DNA from: Campylobacterales bacterium | Lineage (GTDB): Bacteria; Campylobacterota; Campylobacteria; Campylobacterales; SZUA-545 | Direction of reading: 5' to 3' | Assembly (NCBI GenBank): GCA_025800305.1 | Contig: JAOXRY010000121.1 | Location: 1 to 11,459 of the forward strand | Length of the DNA stretch: 11,459 bases | Shown here: one piece after another, positions 1 to 6,275 of the stretch | Position numbering within the stretch: position 1 is the first letter of the stretch | Layout: each line of letters opens with the position of its first letter | Notes under the pieces: model-generated | What the model saw: only the letters and a program-made list of their open reading frames with translations | Told to the model about the DNA's origin: nothing | Database searches by the model: none | Translations under genes and position numbers: made by a program

Positions 1-891
1 ATCTTTCAAGATCTTATATTTTGTATCAATAATTATACTATCTAAAACAATATCAGGCTTTAAAAAGAAATCTTTTCCACACTGGATACTACTCTGTAAT
101 TTCGCTGATGAATCAATACTTTGAAAAAGTTTTCCAACAAACTTCTCAAAAAGTAGATTCATATCAAACAAAAAAGCAAAACTCTTTTTATCCTTTTCAA
201 ACAGAGGAACAGATCTATTAAGAAGTAAAAGAGCAAACTCAAAACTATTTTGAAATCTTTTATTAAGTCTATTGAAGTGAAAATTGACTTTATTTATGTC
301 AAAGTTTTTAAACTCAACTTCATCCAAAACAAGTTCACACTGTTTCAAAATCTTTTTATCTTTAACAAACCTAAGCAGAGTTTTAACAGCAAAAAGAAAA
401 AACTGATTTAATTCGTTATTCATACTAAACTCATCATACTCACAGTAGATCTTATTCTTTGTAAAGTTATACTTCAAATTTTCATTAACAAGATACTTTC
501 CTCTAAGAGTTGTTAGATTATCTTGTTCTGTCATATACTCTTTATATATCCCATGCTGAAACTCTTTAAAAAGATTCTTCGCAAAAAGTTGAATAAAGAC
601 TTCTAAAATTAGACTAGGTTCATTCTTGCAAGAGGAGATTTGTTCATTTTCTAACTTTATATCATATGTATAAATCAACATATAGATAAAGATATTAAGA
701 TCTGCTTCTTCATTTTTTGCAATTTTTGGAAGAATAAAAAGATCTTCTCCATCAAGACTTAAGATCCCACAATATTGTCTTGCGTTAAATCCATCAAAGG
801 TAGGTTTGAAATATTTGTGTAACTCTTTAGATCTTTTTATAAAACTTGTGCAATCCCCACCAACTGGGTCATATTCATAGATATATTTCAA
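1..891 (-). CDS. mcrC: McrC, nuclease subunit of a McrBC-type modification-dependent restriction system (partial, C-terminus off the left edge)
   Basis: The reverse strand is open for 297 codons from a TTG at 891 to the window edge. The protein has the order of the long McrC family. The N-terminal part contains ARQYCGIL (37-44) and ILPKI (53-57). Next come LRGKY (129-133) and the signature CEYDEFS (150-156), then FDMNLLFEKFV (242-252). At the right edge of the visible part lies a PD-(D/E)xK nuclease core, KPD (278-280) followed by IIDTKYK (287-293), giving D280, D289 and K291 as likely catalytic residues. In known McrBC systems McrC supplies the DNA cleavage and the AAA+ GTPase McrB recognises methylated cytosine and translocates DNA. 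No ATG fits the start. TTG at 891, or ATT at 894, lies directly after the hepT stop at 895-897, so translation is probably coupled to hepT. About 100 or more C-terminal residues are probably missing beyond the window. mcrB, normally upstream, is absent there. The family call is firm; activity is inferred. Confidence 0.85.
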   Translation of the reverse strand, partial: MKYIYEYDPVGGDCTSFIKRSKELHKYFKPTFDGFNARQYCGILSLDGEDLFILPKIAKNEEADLNIFIYMLIYTYDIKLENEQISSCKNEPSLILEVFIQLFAKNLFKEFQHGIYKEYMTEQDNLTTLRGKYLVNENLKYNFTKNKIYCEYDEFSMNNELNQFFLFAVKTLLRFVKDKKILKQCELVLDEVEFKNFDINKVNFHFNRLNKRFQNSFEFALLLLNRSVPLFEKDKKSFAFLFDMNLLFEKFVGKLFQSIDSSAKLQSSIQCGKDFFLKPDIVLDSIIIDTKYKILKD

Positions 892-894
892 AAT

Positions 895-1254
895 TTACTT
901 TTGAGATAAAACTTTTAAAACAGTCTCTTTCATCTTAGGAAGTTTCTCTTTTATAACAAGCTCAACAATTGAAATGCTTACTCCCTCATAATCATGAGCT
1001 ATAAAGTTTCTCATGTCATAACTACCCTTGAGATCCTGTTTATCAAATTGAGAGAGAATTTCAAAAGCGTTATTATCTTTTAGCTTATTAAACTGTTCGG
1101 CTATAGCTATTAGATGCATTAGAATTGATGGTTTTCCCATCTTTTCATCATCAAGAGCTTTTGTGATTTTTCCAAAATCATTTACAATTTCCTCAATAAG
1201 TTCTATCTTTTTTTGGATAATCTCCAGTCTTTTAAGATCTTCTTGTTCAAACAT
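895..1254 (-). CDS. hepT: HEPN-domain toxin, HepT-like (DUF86 family)
   Basis: A small, probably all-helical protein of 119 residues carrying the HEPN ribonuclease signature R-x4-H followed by x-Y, seen as RNFIAHDY (R82 to Y89 from the chosen start), and then a DUF86-like tail ending in LPKMKETVLKVL. In characterised HepT/MntA pairs HepT is an RNase toxin, and its antitoxin silences it by AMPylating the tyrosine of this motif; Y89 would be the target here. The frame also opens at an ATG at 1266. I prefer the ATG at 1254 because GAGG lies 6 bases before it, while the 1266 ATG has no ribosome binding site. With this start the gene overlaps the 3' end of the MNT gene by 8 bp (1247-1254), which fits coupled toxin-antitoxin translation. 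It is followed directly by mcrC. The family is clear; toxicity and any tie to McrC are inferred. Confidence 0.85.
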   Translation of the reverse strand: MFEQEDLKRLEIIQKKIELIEEIVNDFGKITKALDDEKMGKPSILMHLIAIAEQFNKLKDNNAFEILSQFDKQDLKGSYDMRNFIAHDYEGVSISIVELVIKEKLPKMKETVLKVLSQK

Positions 1255-1555
1255 AGATAACCTCATTTAAAATATTTTGTTTCTTATCTAAACCGCTTGA
1301 TTTATCAAATATATCAACTTGGAGTGAAAATTTTTTCTTTATAAGATCTCTAATCTCATTTAATTTATCAAAATATCCCCACGCTCCATATCTCTTGACA
1401 AAAGATTCATCTGTCTCAACTAAAATATCGATATCACTGGCAAAGTGATTGCTCCCTTTTGCCCAGCTTCCAAAAAGCCCTAAAGACTTTATTCCATCTT
1501 TTTGTAGTTTTGGTTTTATCTCTTTTAAAAATTCAATAATATTTTCTTTTGTCAT
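1247..1555 (-). CDS. mntA: MNT-domain nucleotidyltransferase antitoxin, MntA-like
   Basis: A 102-residue minimal nucleotidyltransferase. The catalytic signature GS-x10-DxD is complete: G29-S30 (in LFGSWAKGS) and D41/D43 (in SDIDILVE). A third acidic residue, D81 (in LQVDIF), sits where this superfamily carries its third metal ligand. In the MntA/HepT system this enzyme transfers AMP from ATP to a tyrosine of the HEPN toxin and neutralises it. The stop codon lies inside the start of the HEPN gene, the standard arrangement of the pair. It begins 30 bp after the cbiA stop with no obvious strong ribosome binding site or promoter in the gap, so it is probably read through from the upstream operon or has a weak promoter I cannot define. 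The intact active site argues that it is functional. Confidence 0.87.
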   Translation of the reverse strand: MTKENIIEFLKEIKPKLQKDGIKSLGLFGSWAKGSNHFASDIDILVETDESFVKRYGAWGYFDKLNEIRDLIKKKFSLQVDIFDKSSGLDKKQNILNEVIYV

Positions 1556-1585
1556 AACACAATTCTATCTAAAATATGAAGTTTT

Positions 1586-2836
1586 TCAAACTCCAAAATA
1601 TTCCTTTAAATATTGAAAATTCCCTCTAAACATAGTATGAAGATAAGTACCATAAACCTTACCTTTCTGCCAACTTCCCACACTTCCTTTTCCACCTATT
1701 TTTTTAGAAAGAATATTAAATCCATTCTCTAAATTTTTTGGCTTTGTATAGTGAAAAGCGTGACCTTTCATTCCTTGTTCATTGTAGTAGTATCCAAGTC
1801 TTGTTCTTTTGTTTTCTAAGGTGAATTCTTCATCTATGATTCCTGCCATCTCTTTTTCATCTACAGATCTAGAAAGATAAAGAAGTCCAGCACATTCTCC
1901 GTAAACAGGTTTAGTTTCACTGTGTTTTATTAATGAGTTTTTAAAATTCCTAAAGTCTTTGATTCTATTATAAGCTTCTTCAGTCTCTACATATCCTCCA
2001 GGAAGATAGATACAATCAACAGATTCATCAATTACTTCATCTTTTGTAGAATCAAGAAAAATAACTTCTTTAAAACTATCTTTAAAAAACTCTACATTAT
2101 CATGGTAGAGAAAAGAGAAGTTTTTATCTTTTATAATGGCTAATTTCTTATCAAAACTGTATTTTTCAAATGGATAAGGAACTTCTTTAAGATCTCTAGA
2201 TGGTATACTCTCTAGTTTCTCTAGATCTATATGCTCCAAAATATCTTTTGAGATCTCTTCAATCTTTTCTATATCTTCTAAATCCAATCCTAAATGAGTA
2301 TCATTAATACTCCTTAGATCTTTTGGAATCCAACCAAGGACTTTTAGATCTGCATGGTCTTGTTCGATCCTCTCTTTTATCAGTTGAAAATGATGTTCGC
2401 TGGAGATTCTATTGAGAACCACTGCTTTGATATTTGAATCTTCTTTGTAATTCAACATTCCATGAAGAACAGCACTTATTGTAATATAAGATCCACTTCC
2501 ATCTAAAATAAGAAGTGTAGGTATGTCTAAAAGTATAGAAACATCATAAGCAGAACTTCCCTTATCCATCCCATCATAATAGCCCATTACACCCTCTACA
2601 ATGGCCATTCTCTTATCGTTATATCTATTGAATAGCCATTTTAACTGTTCATCATTCATCATAAATCTATCAAGATTTACAGAAGAAGTTCCACACACTT
2701 TCTCATGAAACTGAGGATCAATATAGTCAGGTCCTATTTTAAAAGGTCTAACAGAATCTTTATAATGATTTAAAAGTGCCGTTGTTAAAAGTGTCTTTCC
2801 TTGATTAGATCCAATAGAGGAGATTAAAAATCTCAT
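1586..2836 (-). CDS. cbiA: Cobyrinate a,c-diamide synthase (CbiA/CobB family)
   Basis: This enzyme performs ATP- and glutamine-dependent amidation of the a and c side chains of cobyrinic (or hydrogenobyrinic) acid in corrinoid synthesis. Residue numbers below count from the GTG at 2842; subtract 2 for the preferred start. The N-terminal dethiobiotin-synthetase-like ATPase half has the P-loop GSNQGKT (11-17) and the hallmark FKIGPDYIDPQFH (34-46). The C-terminal class I glutamine amidotransferase half has PGGY (281-284), the nucleophile C317 in YGECAGL, GHAFHYT (360-366) and H402 in GTYLHTMF. The protein is somewhat shorter (416-418) than the roughly 450 residues usual for the family, but all signatures are present. 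The frame can start at GTG 2842, overlapping the rlmH stop, but AAAGAG lies 5 bases before the ATG at 2836, so I prefer that. No other cobalamin gene is in the window, so the choice between the aerobic and anaerobic substrate is open. Confidence 0.9.
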   Translation of the reverse strand: MRFLISSIGSNQGKTLLTTALLNHYKDSVRPFKIGPDYIDPQFHEKVCGTSSVNLDRFMMNDEQLKWLFNRYNDKRMAIVEGVMGYYDGMDKGSSAYDVSILLDIPTLLILDGSGSYITISAVLHGMLNYKEDSNIKAVVLNRISSEHHFQLIKERIEQDHADLKVLGWIPKDLRSINDTHLGLDLEDIEKIEEISKDILEHIDLEKLESIPSRDLKEVPYPFEKYSFDKKLAIIKDKNFSFLYHDNVEFFKDSFKEVIFLDSTKDEVIDESVDCIYLPGGYVETEEAYNRIKDFRNFKNSLIKHSETKPVYGECAGLLYLSRSVDEKEMAGIIDEEFTLENKRTRLGYYYNEQGMKGHAFHYTKPKNLENGFNILSKKIGGKGSVGSWQKGKVYGTYLHTMFRGNFQYLKEYFGV

Positions 2837-2838
2837 AG

Positions 2839-3297
2839 TCACTCTTTGTGATAAGGATGGTTATTCAAAATTGTAAAACCTCGATAGATCTGTTCAAGTA
2901 AAACAACTTTAGCAAGTCTATGAGGAAGTGTTGATTTCCCTAGAGAGATTTTTTTGTGACACTTGGCTGTAAACTCTTTTTCAAAGCCGTAGCTTCCACC
3001 AATAAAAAAATTTATCTCTTGTCTATCTTTTAAAAGCTCACTAAACTCTTTTGAAGTAAGACTAATACCTGTCTCATCAAGAGCAATATTAAAACCTCCA
3101 AGTTTAGGCTCTAGCGCTTCTGTATAGGATTTTTTTGATTGTTCAGCTCCTACTTTTTGAGCTTTGTCAATATTTTTTGAAAAGATGTTAGAGTCTTCAA
3201 ACTCTGTGAAGTTTTTTATTAGTTTGGAATAGTTATCCAACAAAGGAGAAAATTCATCTTTTTTCTCCTTATAAATTGAATATACTCTAGTTTTCAA
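2839..3297 (-). CDS. rlmH: RlmH, 23S rRNA pseudouridine-1915 N3-methyltransferase
   Basis: A SPOUT-class methyltransferase of 152 residues, close to the usual 150-160. RlmH methylates N3 of pseudouridine 1915 in helix 69 of 23S rRNA, acting on the assembled 70S ribosome with S-adenosylmethionine. Family marks are ALDETG (72-77), the glycine-rich cofactor loop FFIGGSYGF (97-105), LPHRLAKVVLLEQIYRG (124-140) of the knotted fold, and the characteristic C-terminus NNHPYHKE (145-152). The start is TTG at 3297. It matches the family N-terminus (KTRVYSIYK), and no nearby in-frame ATG fits. The ribosome binding site is weak (AAAGAA), and the stop of accD is 9 bp upstream, so coupled translation is likely. 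Confidence 0.93.
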   Translation of the reverse strand: MKTRVYSIYKEKKDEFSPLLDNYSKLIKNFTEFEDSNIFSKNIDKAQKVGAEQSKKSYTEALEPKLGGFNIALDETGISLTSKEFSELLKDRQEINFFIGGSYGFEKEFTAKCHKKISLGKSTLPHRLAKVVLLEQIYRGFTILNNHPYHKE

Positions 3298-3306
3298 ATT
3301 CTTTGA

Positions 3307-4182
3307 TTATTGTTGTAAGTAATCTTCCGTAAAAACAATCTCATGACCGTGGAATGTTCTCATGATTCCTGAAAGTGTCCCTTTAAGTTCGTCTCTTCCT
3401 ACAACCATATCAATCAGTCCCTTCTCCAGTAAGAACTCAGCACTTTGGAACCCTTCAGGAAGATCTGCACCAATTGTTTGCTTAATAACTCTAGCACCTG
3501 CAAAACCAATCATAGCACCAGGTTCTGCAATAATGATATCTCCAAGCATTGCAAAAGATGCACTAACACCACCAAATGTAGGGTCAGTTAGAAGTGAGAT
3601 AAAAGGCAGTTTTGCACCATCTAATTTTTTAAGAGCAGCTGATGTTTTTGCCATCTGCATTAAAGAGAAAGTACTCTCTTGCATTCTCGCACCACCACTT
3701 GCGCTTACAATAATAAGAGGATTTCTATTCTCAATTGCTCTATCAATAGCACGAACAATTTTTTCACCTTCAACAGAACCTAAACTTCCTCCCATAAATG
3801 AGAAGTCAAAAACAACAAGTTCTGTTTCGATACCATCGACTCTACAAGATCCGCTAATAACAGAAGAAAGCTTTCCTGTCTTCTTATTTGCCAATTCAAT
3901 TTTTTCTTTGTATGTTTTTTGATCCTTAAACTCTAAAGGATCTGTTGGCTTTAAAGTAGAGTCTTTCTCTACAAACGTGTCTCTATCTGCAATTAGATTT
4001 ATTCTTTCTTCTGCTTTAATTCTCATATGAAGACCACACTTTGGACAAACGTATTTTTTTAATGCAACTTCCTTATAGTACATTGTTGCTTTACACTTTT
4101 TACACTTCACCCACTGGCTTGGAGCCTCTTCTGGTGTTGGTCTTTGTGTTTTTAATTTATTTAAAATATCTTCAAAAATCAT
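3307..4182 (-). CDS. accD: Acetyl-CoA carboxylase, carboxyltransferase beta subunit
   Basis: The beta subunit of the carboxyltransferase that moves the carboxyl group from carboxybiotin-BCCP to acetyl-CoA, giving malonyl-CoA, the committed step of fatty acid synthesis. It works with AccA as an A2B2 complex; accA is not in this window, as is common. The 291-residue length is normal. The N-terminal zinc ribbon is complete: C27, C30, C46 and C49 (CKKC...CPKC). The crotonase-like core has SASGGARMQE (160-169), DPTFGGVSASF (200-210) and GFAGARVI (226-233). The start ATG shares an ATGA overlap with the stop of the upstream phosphatase gene (4179-4182), and AAGAG lies 7 bases before it. It contains only one AGATCT copy (3461). 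Confidence 0.96.
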   Translation of the reverse strand: MIFEDILNKLKTQRPTPEEAPSQWVKCKKCKATMYYKEVALKKYVCPKCGLHMRIKAEERINLIADRDTFVEKDSTLKPTDPLEFKDQKTYKEKIELANKKTGKLSSVISGSCRVDGIETELVVFDFSFMGGSLGSVEGEKIVRAIDRAIENRNPLIIVSASGGARMQESTFSLMQMAKTSAALKKLDGAKLPFISLLTDPTFGGVSASFAMLGDIIIAEPGAMIGFAGARVIKQTIGADLPEGFQSAEFLLEKGLIDMVVGRDELKGTLSGIMRTFHGHEIVFTEDYLQQ

Positions 4183-4901
4183 AATAAACTCTTTTTTAAC
4201 TTTTTAAAAGTTTTTTCATCTTTAGATACGATGATTATTTCATTCGTCACATAAGTGAATAGTCCTTCACACATATGTAAGCCCCCTATTATATCATATT
4301 CACGTAATTTTCCATCAAAAATGACAAAATTAAGTCTATGAGCATATCCAAGGCTTAATGCTACAGCTCCAGGAACTCTAAACTTAAACCCTTGTTTTTT
4401 TATCTTTTTTGCTAACTTTGAATCTTTATAGCCTTTTTCAAAAACTCCAATTAAAGATGTATCTTTTATGGTTACAGGCTTTGTTACTTCTTTATCAAAA
4501 CTTCCTTCATAAAACTCTTCAGATGTTTTAACAAAATAGTCACCATTGGCAAAGTTAGCAATTACAGAAATAAAAGGTTTATTGTCTTTTTTTAATGTAA
4601 CAGAGCTGCCGTAGTAAGGAAAATTAGAAGCAATATTGGAACTTCCATCAATTGGATCAAGGACAATTTCATCCTCTCCATCTCCAATTCTTCCACTCTC
4701 TTCAGATAATATAACTCCATAGGATTGGAGATGTTTTACAAAGATCTTTTCAGCTTCAAGATCTATAACCAAGCTTCTATCTCCACCAGCACCTTTTGAG
4801 TTTTCATCAATGCCATACTCAAACAGTGATGAATCATCACTGTTTTTTAATAGACTATAGATCTCTTTATTTGCCTCTAATGCACTTTGTAAAAAGCTCA
4901 T
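4179..4901 (-). CDS. Inositol monophosphatase-family (CysQ/SuhB-like) phosphatase
   Basis: A 240-residue Mg-dependent sugar, nucleotide or inositol phosphatase. The family signatures are SEESG (66-70) with a metal-binding Glu, and LDPIDGSSN (81-89) with metal ligands D82 and D85. RVPGAVALSLGYA (175-187) corresponds to the usual R-x-G-S-A-A-L region. The last motif, normally WDxAA, reads YDIIGG (202-207) here; the metal-binding Asp (D203) is kept but the aromatic residue and small residues differ. Substrates in this family include 3'-phosphoadenosine 5'-phosphate (CysQ), inositol phosphate and fructose bisphosphate, and the sequence does not settle which applies. It sits 2 bp after gltD and overlaps accD by 4 bp, so it is co-translated with core metabolic genes. 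The family call is firm; the specific function is unknown. Confidence 0.85.
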   Translation of the reverse strand: MSFLQSALEANKEIYSLLKNSDDSSLFEYGIDENSKGAGGDRSLVIDLEAEKIFVKHLQSYGVILSEESGRIGDGEDEIVLDPIDGSSNIASNFPYYGSSVTLKKDNKPFISVIANFANGDYFVKTSEEFYEGSFDKEVTKPVTIKDTSLIGVFEKGYKDSKLAKKIKKQGFKFRVPGAVALSLGYAHRLNFVIFDGKLREYDIIGGLHMCEGLFTYVTNEIIIVSKDEKTFKKLKKSLL

Positions 4902-4903
4902 TC

Positions 4904-6262
4904 TTATAGCAAGTCTTCAATGATGTTTAAAGCAGCACTTCTTCCATCTCTTGCTGCTGTTACAGCTAGATCTGCTCCTCTAATACAATCGCCTCCTGCA
5001 TAGATCTTGCTCTTACTTGTTTGTAATTTATCGTCAACAACAATTTCATTCCACTTACTCTTATCAAGATCTAAGTAAGGAGTTTCATGGTTGTTAAATC
5101 CAAGTGCCATAATTACAATATCCGTTTCAAATTCACTTTCAGAACCTTGGATAATTTGTACTTTTTTTCTTCCATCAGCTTCAACAATTTCTGTATCCTC
5201 TAAAACAAGAACACCTTTGTCTAGCTTAGCCTCTTTTGGTGCTTTATGGAAAAGAAATTCAACACCTTCATCTTTAGCATTTTTAAACTCTTTTTTACTT
5301 CCTGGCATAGAAGCTTCATCTCTTCTGTAAACACAAGTTACAGTTTTTGCACCTTCTCTAACAGCAGTTCTCACACAATCCATAGCAGTATCACCACCAC
5401 CAATTACTGTTACATTTTTATCTTTTACATCATAAAGAGCAGGTTTTTCTTGACCAAATAGTGACTTTTGAATAGCTGTTAAATACTCCATTGCCAAAAA
5501 TACATTATCATGGTCTTCTCCACCAATTCTAGCTGTATTACCTTGACTAGCACCAACACCTAAAAAGATTGCATCAAACTCTTTTTCTAGCTGAGTAAAC
5601 TCAATATCTTTTCCAACTTCACAATTTGTTTTTAATATCAGTCCAGCCTCTTTTAAGATATCAATTCTTCTAGCAATTTTCTCTTTATCTAGTTTAAAAC
5701 CTGGAATACCATAAGTTAAAAGTCCACCAGCTCTATCTTCTTTTTCAAAAAGAGTAACCTCAATTCCTGCTCTTAAAAGAAATGTAGCAGCAGAGATTCC
5801 AGAAGGGCCAGATCCTACAACAGCTACCTTTTTATCAGTTGTTATTCCAGGGAAATTAAGTTCACTTCCCTCTTCAAAACCTCTTTCTGTAATTGCTGTT
5901 TCAATTGAGCCAATAGTAATCGCCCCATAACCGTCATCACCTAATGTACAGCTTCCTTCACAAAGATTATCTTGAGGACAAATTCTTCCTAAGATCTCTG
6001 GAAATGGAGAGGTTTGATTTGAAATTTTAAATGCAAGATCTAAATCATTTTCTGCAACTTTTTTCAACCAATGTGGGATAAAGTTGTTTAAAGGACATCC
6101 AGTAGATGAACAGTATGGATCTCCACACTGTACACATCTTTCTGCTTGATTTTTTGCGTGTTTTTTATCAAAAACTTTATAGATCTCTTGAAAGTTTTTA
6201 ATTCTAGCTAATACGTTTTCTTTTTCTGGTTCTTGTCTATCTACTTTTAAAAAATTTTGCAT
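4904..6262 (-). CDS. gltD: Glutamate synthase (NADPH) small subunit
   Basis: The beta subunit of glutamate synthase. It oxidises NAD(P)H on FAD and passes electrons through iron-sulfur clusters to GltB. The N-terminal cysteine-rich domain has C43, C46, C51 and C56 (CVQCGDPYC...C) and C95, C101 and C105 (CPQDNLCEGSC), which bind the [4Fe-4S] clusters. The FAD-binding Rossmann motif is VGSGPSG (149-155) and the NAD(P)H motif is IGGGDTA (287-293). The C-terminal FAD contact is YAGGDCIRGADLAVTAARDG (421-440). The 452-residue length is near the usual 450-480. It starts 13 bp after the gltB stop, with AGGA 4 bases before the ATG, and is followed after 2 bp by the phosphatase gene. Everything expected of a working subunit is present. 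Confidence 0.96.
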   Translation of the reverse strand: MQNFLKVDRQEPEKENVLARIKNFQEIYKVFDKKHAKNQAERCVQCGDPYCSSTGCPLNNFIPHWLKKVAENDLDLAFKISNQTSPFPEILGRICPQDNLCEGSCTLGDDGYGAITIGSIETAITERGFEEGSELNFPGITTDKKVAVVGSGPSGISAATFLLRAGIEVTLFEKEDRAGGLLTYGIPGFKLDKEKIARRIDILKEAGLILKTNCEVGKDIEFTQLEKEFDAIFLGVGASQGNTARIGGEDHDNVFLAMEYLTAIQKSLFGQEKPALYDVKDKNVTVIGGGDTAMDCVRTAVREGAKTVTCVYRRDEASMPGSKKEFKNAKDEGVEFLFHKAPKEAKLDKGVLVLEDTEIVEADGRKKVQIIQGSESEFETDIVIMALGFNNHETPYLDLDKSKWNEIVVDDKLQTSKSKIYAGGDCIRGADLAVTAARDGRSAALNIIEDLL

Positions 6263-6275
6263 ATTGTCCTATCCC

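Noticed and set aside
1255..1266. Longer HepT start at the ATG at 1266
   Set aside because: No ribosome binding site before it, while the ATG at 1254 has GAGG at a 6-base spacing.
3362..3922. Open reading frame of 186 codons on the + strand
   Set aside because: It is the antisense shadow of accD, is rich in Ser, Pro and Ile as expected from the opposite strand, and has no ribosome binding site or recognisable domain.
5091..5461. Two overlapping + strand open frames inside gltD
   Set aside because: Antisense shadows of gltD; they overlap one another and lack any family resemblance.
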